NCBI GenBank assembly: GCA_036652055.1
Contig: JAVVWP010000010.1
Coordinates: 1-58,686, forward strand
Origin: Fimenecus sp036652055
Lineage (GTDB): Bacteria > Bacillota > Clostridia > Oscillospirales > Acutalibacteraceae
DNA length: 58,686 nt
Reading direction: 5' to 3'
Each line of letters opens with the position of its first letter. Position 1 is the stretch's first letter. Shown here in pieces: positions 8,185-16,088 of this stretch. Made by a program: the position numbers and the translations under genes. The notes beneath the pieces are model-generated. The model was not told the origin of the DNA. It was given only the letters and a program-made list of their open reading frames with translations, and searched no databases.

Positions 8185-8851
8185 AATTTTAAATTTAATA
8201 GCAGTTTTAAATGCGGCTGCGGAGATTTTATTTATTATATTTGCTTTGCCACAAACGGTTGCTGTGCATTTTGGCTTTGCAATGAATGTTGACAGGGTAG
8301 GTAGCAAATGGAGTTTAATAATTCTTCCAATAATTCCAATTATTATTTCAGTGATTTTTGCGATTTATCGAAAGACGACCAAAACTAAAGAGGAAGTTCA
8401 AAAAAATATTAATATCGAAAACGAAGTAGTACCAATGATTTTTGGCGTGCTTGTTGTTATGACTTGGCTGTTTTTAACTCTTTCAGTTGTTTGCGAGCCT
8501 GTAATAGGTGCTAAGGCAAATATTCCAATCCCATCTATTTTAGTAATTCTTATGGGAATAATGATGCTTGTTATGAGTAATTTTTATGGAAAAATAAAGC
8601 AAAATAAGACCTTTGGAATTAGACTTCCATGGACATTAAATAACGAGCAGGTATGGAATAAAACTCACAGATTTGCGGGTTATGTAGGTATTGGTGCATC
8701 ACTTTTAATGATTGTTTTCGGAATATTATGCCTCGTGCTAAAAAACAATACTTTTGCAATAGTCGGAATTATTTTAGGAGTAGCTTTGCAGGTAATACCG
8801 GCTACGATTTATGCCTATCTTTTAGATAAAAAGCTAAAAAAAGACAACTGA
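8174..8851 (+). CDS. SdpI-family membrane protein (DUF1648)
   Basis: This 225-residue integral membrane protein has about six hydrophobic spans. The N-terminal half matches DUF1648 (LPQTVAVHFGF, then a GSKW loop). The C-terminal half holds the SdpI signature GIRLPWTLNNEQVWNKTHRFAG. SdpI gives immunity to the SDP killing peptide in B. subtilis and relays the signal to SdpR. No toxin or export gene is present here, so this may be an orphan immunity or envelope-stress sensor. It is translationally coupled to the repressor by an 11-base overlap. Confidence 0.85.
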   Translation: MRVKILNLIAVLNAAAEILFIIFALPQTVAVHFGFAMNVDRVGSKWSLIILPIIPIIISVIFAIYRKTTKTKEEVQKNINIENEVVPMIFGVLVVMTWLFLTLSVVCEPVIGAKANIPIPSILVILMGIMMLVMSNFYGKIKQNKTFGIRLPWTLNNEQVWNKTHRFAGYVGIGASLLMIVFGILCLVLKNNTFAIVGIILGVALQVIPATIYAYLLDKKLKKDN

Positions 8852-8860
8852 TAAAATTAC

Positions 8861-8894
8861 AAAATGGGTGGATTTTATATCTGCCCATTTTTAA
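8861..8894 (+). terminator. Terminator of the ArsR-SdpI operon
   Basis: AAAATGGG (8861-8868) pairs with CCCATTTT (8884-8891), with a short T-run. Confidence 0.7.
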
Positions 8895-8930
8895 AATCAC
8901 TGCCATTAATTGAATAACAAGGCTTTCTTT

Positions 8931-8968
8931 GCACACACTTATATTATTAACAAAAATTAGGAGTGTGC
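8931..8968 (+). promoter_or_regulatory. Hairpin that pairs with the ribosome site of the 8976 gene
   Basis: GCACACACTT (8931-8940) can pair with AGGAGTGTGC (8959-8968) with one mismatch and one G-U pair. The second arm contains the only AGGAG before the ATG at 8976, so folding would hide it. The 18-base loop is AT-rich. Regulatory use is inferred. Confidence 0.4.
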
Positions 8969-8975
8969 ATAATTT

Positions 8976-9404
8976 ATGAATGGAAACGCAGAACTATTGA
9001 ATTTCATATATCAAAATTCTGAAATGGGCGTTGAAACAATAAAACAGCTTTTAAAAATAGCAAACGAAGATAAATTTTTAAGTCAGCTAAATTTTCAGCT
9101 TAAAGAGTATGAAAATATAAATTCAGATGCAAAAAATCTTTTAAATCAAAATAATTTCACAGAAAAAGATATTTCAGCTTTTGAAAAGCTTACAACTTAT
9201 TTAATGATAAATATGAAAACAATGACCGATAAAAGCTCACAGCGTATTGCAGAAATGATGATTATCGGCAGTAATATGGGAATTATTAATGCGATTAAAA
9301 ATATAAGAAAATATTCTAATGCAGAAAAAGACATCATTGACCTTATGAAAAAGCTTTTAGAATTCGAAGAAAATAATGTAAAAGCCTTAAAGACATTTTT
9401 ATAA
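8976..9404 (+). CDS. Hypothetical all-helical protein, 142 aa
   Basis: I do not recognise a family. The translation is rich in Lys, Glu, Asn, Ile and Leu with regular heptad-like spacing and reads as a four-helix bundle. It has no signal peptide, no membrane span and no cysteine. A ferritin-like or DUF2383-like fold is possible but not supported by a clear metal motif. Start: ATG at 8976 with AGGAG 12 bases upstream, which is slightly far. The gene stands alone between the SdpI terminator and its own terminator at 9426. Confidence 0.6.
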   Translation: MNGNAELLNFIYQNSEMGVETIKQLLKIANEDKFLSQLNFQLKEYENINSDAKNLLNQNNFTEKDISAFEKLTTYLMINMKTMTDKSSQRIAEMMIIGSNMGIINAIKNIRKYSNAEKDIIDLMKKLLEFEENNVKALKTFL

Positions 9405-9425
9405 TTATCTTAAAAATCACCTATA

Positions 9426-9459
9426 AACAGAGCCAGTTTTAATATGGCTCTGTTTTTCT
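9426..9459 (+). terminator. Rho-independent terminator
   Basis: AACAGAGCCA (9426-9435) pairs perfectly with TGGCTCTGTT (9445-9454), followed by TTT. Confidence 0.85.
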
Positions 9460-9483
9460 TGTAAAAGATTATGCCATAAATTC

Positions 9484-9512
9484 TTGACTAAGAATTAACA
9501 AAATGTTATTAT
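9484..9512 (+). promoter_or_regulatory. Sigma-A promoter for the HAD-IB gene
   Basis: TTGACT (9484-9489) and TATTAT (9507-9512) with a 17-base spacer, about 55 bases before the ATG at 9567. Confidence 0.7.
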
Positions 9513-9566
9513 AATTATGTCAGCGAGAACTCTGACTTAATAAAAAATAAAGGATGTTTTTCTCAA

Positions 9567-10181
9567 ATGACAGTTTACGACTTTGACAATACTATTTATC
9601 AAGGCGAAAGCGGATTTGACATTTTTATCTTTTTTATAAAAAAAGACACAAAAAGAGTTACGAGATATATACCAAAATTCACAGAGGGTTTTATAAAATA
9701 TAAGCTTGGCAGAATTACAACTCACGAAGTTTTAGAAAAATATGGCTCTGTGCTTAAAGAATACTGCTCAACAATTCCAGACATTAATGCAGATATTAGA
9801 GATTTTTGGGACGAATATGAAAGCAAAATCAAAAGCTTTTATCCTAAAATTCATACTGATGATGATATTATAGTTTCTGCTTGCCCTGAATTTATTCTTT
9901 CAGAAATATGCAAAAGAATAGGCGTTAAAAATTATATCGGAAGTATAATAAATACAGAAACTTGGGATATTGAAAGAGTCTGTTACAAAGAAGATAAAAT
10001 AAAGGCGTTTTATCAAACTTATGGCGAAGTTGAGATAGATGATTTTTACACCGATTCTATCAGTGATAAGCCTATGATGGATATTTCAAAAAATGTTTAT
10101 TTTGTTACGGGCGACCGCATTCAAAAGGTTAAGGCAAACGGCATATACTTAGACGACAGATTTTGTGATGATATATATTAA
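9567..10181 (+). CDS. HAD-IB-like phosphatase
   Basis: This 204-residue protein opens with VYDFDNTIY, the nucleophile motif DxDxT of HAD hydrolases. Motif II Ser lies in SACPEFIL, the motif III Lys in the CYKEDK segment, and the motif IV acidic pair in DFYTDSISDKPMM. The helical insert after motif I is of the C1 cap type used by phosphoserine phosphatase relatives (HAD-IB). A small-molecule phosphate monoester is the likely substrate; which one cannot be read. It is followed after 21 bases by a small membrane protein and they may be cotranscribed. Confidence 0.75.
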   Translation: MTVYDFDNTIYQGESGFDIFIFFIKKDTKRVTRYIPKFTEGFIKYKLGRITTHEVLEKYGSVLKEYCSTIPDINADIRDFWDEYESKIKSFYPKIHTDDDIIVSACPEFILSEICKRIGVKNYIGSIINTETWDIERVCYKEDKIKAFYQTYGEVEIDDFYTDSISDKPMMDISKNVYFVTGDRIQKVKANGIYLDDRFCDDIY

Positions 10182-10202
10182 TTTGTGATTGGGGTGTATT
10201 CT

Positions 10203-10415
10203 ATGTTCAAATACATTGTAGCATTTATAATTATCGGCATTGCAATTGTTCTCTTTTTGCTTTCTGCAAGCAGTTATAAAAAATATAAGGTTCAGGACGA
10301 AGAAAGTGCCGCAAGAAAGTCACTTAAAACGAAATACACTTTTGAATTGGTTGGGGGCATTTTTTGCCTTGTAATCTGCGAAATTATGATTTTAATTATA
10401 AATAGTAAAATGTAA
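10203..10415 (+). CDS. Small two-span membrane protein, 70 aa
   Basis: The protein has an N-terminal hydrophobic span (about residues 4-22), a basic and acidic central loop, and a second span (about 48-66). The ATG at 10203 is preferred over an in-frame GTG at 10185 because GGGGTG (10191-10196) sits seven bases before it. No family recognised. After it, CCAAATGC (10420-10427) can pair with GCGTTTGG (10439-10446), a weak terminator without a real T-run. Confidence 0.55.
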   Translation: MFKYIVAFIIIGIAIVLFLLSASSYKKYKVQDEESAARKSLKTKYTFELVGGIFCLVICEIMILIINSKM

Positions 10416-10529
10416 TTTGCCAAATGCTTTTTAGACAAGCGTTTGGGGAATTTTAATGCCGTATCAGTCGACAAATTTTGCGAAAATAATACTAATACCG
10501 CTAATTTTTTTAAAGGAGATTTACATATA

Positions 10530-11102
10530 ATGGAAAAAACTGTGCTTATTGAAACTTCAGCCCGTCATGTTCATGTTTCAGACGAGGCTCTCAAAATACT
10601 TTTTGGTGAGGGCTATGAATTAACAAAAAAGAAAGATTTATCACAGCCAGGGCAATTTGCCTGTGAAGAAAGAGTTGCTGTTGTCGGCTCAAAGGGAAGT
10701 TTTCCGGCTGTTTCGATTTTAGGGCCTGTTCGTCCTGATACACAGGTTGAGCTTTCAGCTTCTGACGCTCGTTCAATCGGAGTATCTGCACCAGTTCGTG
10801 AATCAGGTGACATTGAGGGTAGCGGTGCTTGCAAAATCGTAGGGCCAAAAGGCGAAATCGATATTGATAGAGGCGTTATCGTTGCAAAAAGGCATATTCA
10901 TATGACTCCTGAAGATGCAAAAAAATATGAAGTTTGCGACAAACAAATAGTTTGCGTTGAAATAAAGTCAGATAATCGTTCGCTCGTTTTCGGGGACACT
11001 GTTGTTAGGGTTAGCCCAAAATTCTCACTTGCTATGCACATTGATACTGATGAATCTAATGCTGTTATGGCACCAAGAGATGCACTCGGAATTATTAAAT
11101 AA
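10530..11102 (+). CDS. pduL: PduL-type phosphate acyltransferase
   Basis: The 190-residue protein carries the two duplicated PduL zinc-binding motifs, SARHVHVS near residue 10 and AKRHIHMT near residue 115, and the RPDTQVELSASDARS core. PduL moves acyl groups between CoA and phosphate (acetyl- or propanoyl-phosphate), replacing Pta. The chain begins directly at the catalytic domain without the encapsulation peptide found in microcompartment forms, and no shell genes are nearby, so a cytosolic housekeeping role in acetate metabolism is likely. The ATG at 10530 follows AAAGGAG; upstream in-frame codons lack a ribosome site. No acetate kinase gene is in the window. Confidence 0.9.
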   Translation: MEKTVLIETSARHVHVSDEALKILFGEGYELTKKKDLSQPGQFACEERVAVVGSKGSFPAVSILGPVRPDTQVELSASDARSIGVSAPVRESGDIEGSGACKIVGPKGEIDIDRGVIVAKRHIHMTPEDAKKYEVCDKQIVCVEIKSDNRSLVFGDTVVRVSPKFSLAMHIDTDESNAVMAPRDALGIIK

Positions 11103-11113
11103 TTAAAACTCAT

Positions 11114-11176
11114 AGAGCGAGCATAATTCAGTGTTGAAATTTTAGTTTCAATTATTGTTTTATTGCTCGCTTTTGT
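11114..11176 (+). terminator. Terminator after pduL
   Basis: AGCGAGCA (11116-11123) pairs with TGCTCGCT (11164-11171), with an inner TTGAAA/TTTCAA stem, then TTTG. It overlaps the nadA promoter. Confidence 0.65.
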
Positions 11177-11183
11177 TTATACT
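11155..11183 (+). promoter_or_regulatory. Promoter for nadA
   Basis: TTGTTT (11155-11160) and TATACT (11178-11183) with a 17-base spacer. It overlaps the 3' arm of the preceding terminator. No NadR or NiaR site recognised. Confidence 0.5.
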
Positions 11184-11214
11184 ATCATTACAATATATTG
11201 AAAAGGTGACTTTT

Positions 11215-12126
11215 ATGATAAAAGACATTCAAGAAGAAATTCTAAAACTCAAAAAAGAAAACGACATTTGCATTTTGGCTCACAGCTATGTTGCTCACGA
11301 AATCATTGAAATTGCTGACTTTACAGGCGATTCTTATGCACTTAGCGTAATGGCTAAAAAAGCACCGCAAAAAACTGTTATAATGGTTGGCGTTCGATTT
11401 ATGGCTGAAACGGTTAAAATTTTATCCCCTGATAAAAAGGTAATTTTGGCTCATAAAGAGGCAGGATGCCCAATGGCAGAGCAAATGAGTAAAGAATATA
11501 TCGAAGGCATAAAAAAAGAATATCCCGATTATGCGGTAGTTGCTTATATCAACACAACAGCTTCGCTTAAAACTGTTTGTGATGTTTGCGTGACTTCATC
11601 TTCTGCTGTCAAAATTGTAAAATCACTTCCAAACAAGAATATTCTTTTTATTCCTGATTGTAATTTGGGAGCTTATGTGAGAGATAAAGTTCCTGAAAAG
11701 AACTTTAAACTTTTGCAGGGCGGTTGTCCAATTCACGCAGCGGTTACAAAGCAGCAGGCGATAAAGGCAAAAGAGCTTCACCCAAACGCAGAACTTTTGG
11801 TTCACCCTGAATGTATTCCTGATGTAGTTGCACAAGCGGATTTTGTTGGTGCTACTTCAGCTATTATGGACTATGCCAAAAACAGCGATAAAAAAGAATT
11901 CATCATAGGAACTGAAATGAGCATTGCAGAGCATCTCCAATATGAATGCCCCGACAAGTCATTTTATGTGCTTTCTAAAAAGCTGATTTGCTGTAATATG
12001 AAGCTTCCAACTCTTATGGATGTTTACAATTGTGTTTTGGGAAAAGGCGGAGATGAAATAGTTTTAGATGCAGAAACAATAAAAAAAGCTAAAGTTTGCA
12101 TTGATGAAATGATAAGGCTTGGTTAA
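11215..12126 (+). CDS. nadA: Quinolinate synthase
   Basis: The 303-residue protein is NadA, which condenses iminoaspartate with dihydroxyacetone phosphate on a [4Fe-4S] cluster in de novo NAD synthesis. Visible hallmarks are LAHSYVAHEI, IADFTGDSYALS, VGVRFMAETVKIL, AGCPMAEQ with cluster Cys85, LVHPECIPDV, and a C-terminal LICCNMK with the third ligand. Length fits the short NadA class. The ATG at 11215 has AAAAGGTGA upstream. NadB and NadC, usually in the same operon, are not in the window. The next gene, mnmA, follows closely and may be cotranscribed. Confidence 0.93.
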   Translation: MIKDIQEEILKLKKENDICILAHSYVAHEIIEIADFTGDSYALSVMAKKAPQKTVIMVGVRFMAETVKILSPDKKVILAHKEAGCPMAEQMSKEYIEGIKKEYPDYAVVAYINTTASLKTVCDVCVTSSSAVKIVKSLPNKNILFIPDCNLGAYVRDKVPEKNFKLLQGGCPIHAAVTKQQAIKAKELHPNAELLVHPECIPDVVAQADFVGATSAIMDYAKNSDKKEFIIGTEMSIAEHLQYECPDKSFYVLSKKLICCNMKLPTLMDVYNCVLGKGGDEIVLDAETIKKAKVCIDEMIRLG

Positions 12127-12133
12127 AAATTTT

Positions 12134-13201
12134 ATGAATAAAAAAGTGATGGTCGCAATGAGTGGCGGGGTTGACAGCTCTGTTACTGCACTGCTTATGA
12201 AAAATGCAGGATATGACATTGTTGGTGCAACAATGAAGCTTTTTTCAAGGGAAGACATCAAGATAAGTGATGACAAAAGCTGCTGCAATGAAAAAGATAT
12301 TGAAGATGCAAAAAAAGTTGCAAATTCTTTAGGTGCAGAGCATTATGTTTTTAATCTTAGCGACGATTTTAAAAAAGAGGTTATTGATAGGTTTATATTG
12401 GCTTATCAAAATGGATTTACGCCAAACCCTTGCGTTGACTGTAATCGCTATATGAAATTTTTGAGGCTTATGGAAAAGGCTGTCGAGATGAATATGGATT
12501 ATATTGCTACGGGGCATTATGCACGAATTGAAAAGCAGGGCGAGCGTTATATACTTAAAAAAGCACTCGATGAGAGCAAAGACCAAAGTTATGTGCTTTA
12601 TTCACTTAATCAAAATCAATTAAAAATGGCAAAATTTCCGCTGGGTTCTCTCACAAAAGCTGAGGTTCGTGAAATTGCGGCAGAAAATGGATTTTCTAAT
12701 GCTAACAAGCACGACAGCCAAGATATATGCTTTGTGCCTAATGGTGATTATTTTGATTTTATCGAGAAATACACGGGTAAAACATACAAAGAGGGAAATT
12801 TTGTGGATTTAGCTGGAAATGTTCTCGGTAGGCATAAGGGCATTATTCGCTATACAACAGGGCAAAGGCGTGGGCTTGGGCTTGCACTTCCTGCATCAAT
12901 GTATGTTATAAAAAAAGATGTAGAGAAAAACACGGTGATTTTAGGCTTTAATGAGGATTTATTTGCAAAAGAAGTTAATGTTAAAGATGTGAATTTTAGT
13001 GCGATAGATAAAATTGACGGTTCAATGAAGCTTTCTGCAAAAATCAGATATAACCAAAAAGAACAGCCTGCGACAGTCTATCAAACTGATGAAAACCATA
13101 TAAAAATCATTTTTGAAGAGCCACAAAGGGCAATAACAAAGGGGCAAGCGGCAGTTCTCTATGATTGTGATATTGTTGTCGGTGGCGGAACAATAGAATA
13201 G
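12134..13201 (+). CDS. mnmA: tRNA-specific 2-thiouridylase
   Basis: The 355-residue enzyme makes s2U34 in Lys, Glu and Gln tRNAs using ATP and a persulfide. The PP-loop SGGVDSS is at residues 10-16, and the two catalytic cysteines lie in NPCVDCNRYMKF and SQDICFVP. The C-terminal beta domain, with YTTGQRRGLGLA, is complete. The ATG at 12134 gives the canonical N-terminus; an in-frame TTG at 12119 would overlap nadA and is less likely. The gene starts seven bases after nadA, so both are probably one transcript ending at the hairpin at 13209. Confidence 0.93.
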   Translation: MNKKVMVAMSGGVDSSVTALLMKNAGYDIVGATMKLFSREDIKISDDKSCCNEKDIEDAKKVANSLGAEHYVFNLSDDFKKEVIDRFILAYQNGFTPNPCVDCNRYMKFLRLMEKAVEMNMDYIATGHYARIEKQGERYILKKALDESKDQSYVLYSLNQNQLKMAKFPLGSLTKAEVREIAAENGFSNANKHDSQDICFVPNGDYFDFIEKYTGKTYKEGNFVDLAGNVLGRHKGIIRYTTGQRRGLGLALPASMYVIKKDVEKNTVILGFNEDLFAKEVNVKDVNFSAIDKIDGSMKLSAKIRYNQKEQPATVYQTDENHIKIIFEEPQRAITKGQAAVLYDCDIVVGGGTIE

Positions 13202-13208
13202 AAAAAAT

Positions 13209-13244
13209 AAAAGCTTTATGAATAAATTTTCATAAGGCTTTTTA
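13209..13244 (+). terminator. Terminator after mnmA
   Basis: AAGCTTTATGAA pairs with TTCATAAGGCTT (one G-U), followed by TTTT. Confidence 0.8.
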
Positions 13245-13304
13245 TTATCCAATAGACAAAGGCGAATTAAAATGTTAGAATATTTAATGATAATAATTTA
13301 GGAG

Positions 13305-13877
13305 ATGGTTACTATCGCAGCACCTCGTAAAGATAATGTAAAAGATATAATTTTAAATTCCGCTTTAAAGCTTTTAGAAACAAAAACCATTTCGGACATT
13401 TCTCTTTCAGAAATTGCGAAAAATGCAGGGGTTTCAAAAGGCACTTTATATTATTACTATAAATCTAAAAATGAAATTCTTTTTGATATATTTGACTGCT
13501 ATTTAGAAGAACAATGGAATAGTTTAATATTGTGGACAGAGGACAAAAACAAAGATACTTCTGTTCATCGCCTTGTTAGATATGTTGTTGAAAGAAATAT
13601 TGCATCTGCAAACATTCGCAGCCATCTTTTAAATGATGCAATGTTTGGCAATGAGGATATGCGTCAAAAAATTCTGCTACGCTATCACGATTTTGCAAAG
13701 CTTATTGCTGAAAAAATTTGCGAGAGAACTAATGGAATTTCATCAGAATATTTAACTTGGCTAATTCTTTTGGTATCTGACGGTTTAATAATACAAGAAA
13801 ATCTTAAAAATGATGATTTTGACATTGAAAAATTTATAGATTATAGCATAAATATTATAAAGAAAACGCCTCTTTAA
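13305..13877 (+). CDS. TetR/AcrR-family transcriptional regulator
   Basis: The 190-residue protein has the TetR helix-turn-helix at residues 25-50, ISLSEIAKNAGVSKGT followed by YYYYKSKNEI, and a C-terminal helical ligand and dimer domain. The ATG used here is the only standard start that keeps the whole domain, but the ribosome site AGGAG (13300-13304) abuts it with no spacer. An ATC codon nine bases further on has normal spacing, so initiation is atypical or weak. An in-frame stop at 13299 rules out a longer form. The target is unknown; the next gene, a Lys-repeat membrane protein, has its own promoter. Confidence 0.85.
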   Translation: MVTIAAPRKDNVKDIILNSALKLLETKTISDISLSEIAKNAGVSKGTLYYYYKSKNEILFDIFDCYLEEQWNSLILWTEDKNKDTSVHRLVRYVVERNIASANIRSHLLNDAMFGNEDMRQKILLRYHDFAKLIAEKICERTNGISSEYLTWLILLVSDGLIIQENLKNDDFDIEKFIDYSINIIKKTPL

Positions 13878-13925
13878 TCACAAAGGAAAATTGATGAATA
13901 TAAAGTAAACAGTGAGCGTGCTGTA

Positions 13926-13954
13926 TTGCTTTTTGCCAACATTCATAGTATAAT
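13926..13954 (+). promoter_or_regulatory. Promoter for the Lys-repeat membrane protein
   Basis: TTGCTT (13926-13931) and TATAAT (13949-13954) with a 17-base spacer. Confidence 0.6.
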
Positions 13955-14006
13955 TATTTAGTGGTTTTATACAAATATTATTGCAAATGAAAGGTGGAAA
14001 TCTGAG

Positions 14007-15419
14007 TTGAAAGAAAAAAAAGAAAAACCAAAAAATGAAAAAATTAAAAAAGAAAAAGTTAAGATAGAAAAAGTTAAAAAAGAAAAAGTCAAAAAAGAAA
14101 AAGTCAAAAAAGAAAAAGTCAAAAAAGAAAAAGTCAAATTAGATGCAAAAAGTATAGTGAAATACATATCAACAGGCGTTCTTGCAGTTTTTGCAATTTT
14201 GGCTGTTGTGTTTGCGTTCTTTTTGCATAATCAAAAAATCGATACAGCTCCTCCAGTATCTAAACCTAAAGATGTCGTTTCAATGATTAGCACAATTAAG
14301 ATTGCTTCAAATAAGCTTTCTATGCCATATATCAGAACAGATTTTGAAGATGTTTTTTATACAGCTAACACTTCGGGGGCTATAACATTTTACAAATTTG
14401 AAAACAATACATATACAAAAATTGAGCCAAAAGGAACGATTGCAACAAAGGTAAAGCTTAGCGGTCAAGAAATTCCTGCAACAATATACTATATAGAAAG
14501 AGATGGAATTCTTTCCGGCTTTGGCGTGTTTACACCAAACACAACAGATGCTGATGTGTATATATATGATTTTGCGCTTTTCAAAATAACAAATCTTCCT
14601 GCGGCTTATGCAGAAAGTGGCAAATGCCTTTTACTTGTTCATACAAATAGAGCAGCGGTTTATTATGAAAATCCTACTTGGGAAGAATGCTATATTATGA
14701 ATATGGCAAGCGGAGAAACAACTCGTTTCCTTAGTGAAAACAATAGGACTGTTGGAATTAACGGTGCGGTTAGACCAGATTTTTGTATGATTACCAACAA
14801 TGAAATTGTCGCAAAAACTAAAAACATTCCTTTCTTTTCAAGCAAGTTCTATGAAACAGAGCCTGAGGGGAAAAAGCCAGTTGATATTTATATTAAAAAT
14901 GATAAAAAAGAAACACGAACAGTTGAAAAAGTGCTTGATAAATATGCAAAGCCTACCGACGATGGCGGATTTGTATATTTAAGGGCAAAGCCTGACAACG
15001 AAAAATCTGTGGAAGTTGTTAAAAGGGTGAATGACGCTGAAACGATAATCCATTCGCTCGGCGGAAAATACGGAACATCTATAATCAGAAATGGCGATTG
15101 GCTTATGACCAAAGAAGATGGAAAGCTTTACAGTACAAGCTCTGATAAGGTTATTGAACCCGTTGGTTATAAAATCAATCCGTTAATTTTTGCAGTAAGC
15201 CCTGATGAAAAATATGTCATTATGATGGGAACAGTTGCAAACGCTCTTGACTATCAAATTTATATTTTCAATACTGAAACCAAAAACTATAAATGCTATA
15301 AAGATGAAAATTATGCCAGCCATCAATCAATAGCTTTCCCAAGCCCTACCGTTGCAACTTATTATGTTATCACACCTGAAGGAATGGAACAAACAATAAT
15401 AGACCTTTCAAAAATTTAG
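14007..15419 (+). CDS. Membrane protein with KKEKV repeats and propeller-like ectodomain
   Basis: The 470-residue protein has three parts. Residues 2-44 are almost only Lys, Glu and Val in five-residue repeats (KKEKV), residues 53-74 form one membrane span, and about 390 residues follow outside the membrane. The outer part is beta-rich with spaced motifs such as DDGGFVYLRAK and SPDEKYVIMMG, reminiscent of WD40/TolB-like blades, but I cannot assign a family. The TTG start follows AAGGTGG by nine bases and places the charged tail first. The cytoplasmic tail could bind acidic partners or nucleic acid. Its stop lies eight bases before the HAD gene, so the two are likely cotranscribed. Confidence 0.7.
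   Translation: MKEKKEKPKNEKIKKEKVKIEKVKKEKVKKEKVKKEKVKKEKVKLDAKSIVKYISTGVLAVFAILAVVFAFFLHNQKIDTAPPVSKPKDVVSMISTIKIASNKLSMPYIRTDFEDVFYTANTSGAITFYKFENNTYTKIEPKGTIATKVKLSGQEIPATIYYIERDGILSGFGVFTPNTTDADVYIYDFALFKITNLPAAYAESGKCLLLVHTNRAAVYYENPTWEECYIMNMASGETTRFLSENNRTVGINGAVRPDFCMITNNEIVAKTKNIPFFSSKFYETEPEGKKPVDIYIKNDKKETRTVEKVLDKYAKPTDDGGFVYLRAKPDNEKSVEVVKRVNDAETIIHSLGGKYGTSIIRNGDWLMTKEDGKLYSTSSDKVIEPVGYKINPLIFAVSPDEKYVIMMGTVANALDYQIYIFNTETKNYKCYKDENYASHQSIAFPSPTVATYYVITPEGMEQTIIDLSKI
14041..14139 (+). repeat. 15-bp tandem repeat coding for KKEKV
   Basis: The unit AAAAAAGAAAAAGTC repeats with a 15-base period. The last three to four units are identical and the earlier ones diverged (GTT for GTC, ATAGAA for AAAGAA). 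Each unit codes five residues, so gain or loss of units keeps the frame. Confidence 0.9.
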
Positions 15420-15427
15420 GAGAAAAT

Positions 15428-16084
15428 ATGCCCAAATATACTACCGTGCTTTTTGATTTTGACGGAACACTTGTTGACTCGTCACTTGGAATTTTTCGCT
15501 CTCTCCAATATGCCTTTAAAGCAGATGGAAAAGCAGAACCTGATTTTGCTGACCTTAGATGCTTTATAGGTCCACCTTTGACTGATAGCTTTAAAGAATT
15601 TTATGGCTATGATGATGAAAATGCTGTCAGAATGGTTGAAAAATATCGTGAGCGTTATAAAAACGAAGGACTTTTAGAAGCCGAGGTCTATAAGGGTATC
15701 CCTGAATTATTAAAAATTCTTAAAGCAAACAAAATTAAAATTGCAACTGCCTCATCTAAGCCAAAACAGTTCATTGTAAAAATCCTTGAAGCTTTCAATC
15801 TATATGAATATTTTGATTATATAGGTGGAATAGATTTTAACAGCGGTGATCTCACAAAAAAAGCAATAATAGAAATGGCACTAAATAGCCTAAATATTAC
15901 CGATAAATCAAGCTGTATTATGGTCGGTGACAGGTGCTTTGATATTGACGGTGCAAATGGTGCAGGAATTTCATCAATTGGCGTTCTCTATGGCTTTGGT
16001 AGTGAAAAAGAATTTATAGAAAACAATGCAACTTATATTGTAAATTCGCCTGTGGATATTCAAAAAATAATACTTGGTGGTTAA
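15428..16084 (+). CDS. HAD hydrolase, phosphoglycolate phosphatase-like
   Basis: The 218-residue protein has HAD motif I FDFDGTLVDSS, motif II in ATASSKPKQF, and motif IV MVGDRCFDIDGANGAG, with a C1 helical cap between residues 16 and 90. This matches the Gph/PpaX group that dephosphorylates phosphoglycolate, pyrophosphate or sugar phosphates. AGGAG overlaps the stop of the upstream gene, and the gene ends five bases before rarA, so it sits in an operon with both. The exact substrate cannot be read. Confidence 0.82.
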   Translation: MPKYTTVLFDFDGTLVDSSLGIFRSLQYAFKADGKAEPDFADLRCFIGPPLTDSFKEFYGYDDENAVRMVEKYRERYKNEGLLEAEVYKGIPELLKILKANKIKIATASSKPKQFIVKILEAFNLYEYFDYIGGIDFNSGDLTKKAIIEMALNSLNITDKSSCIMVGDRCFDIDGANGAGISSIGVLYGFGSEKEFIENNATYIVNSPVDIQKIILGG

Positions 16085-16088
16085 ATTT

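Noticed and set aside
10443..10529. N-terminal extension of PduL from 10443
   Set aside because: AAAGGAG precedes the ATG at 10530; the extra 29 residues show no encapsulation-peptide pattern and overlap a hairpin.
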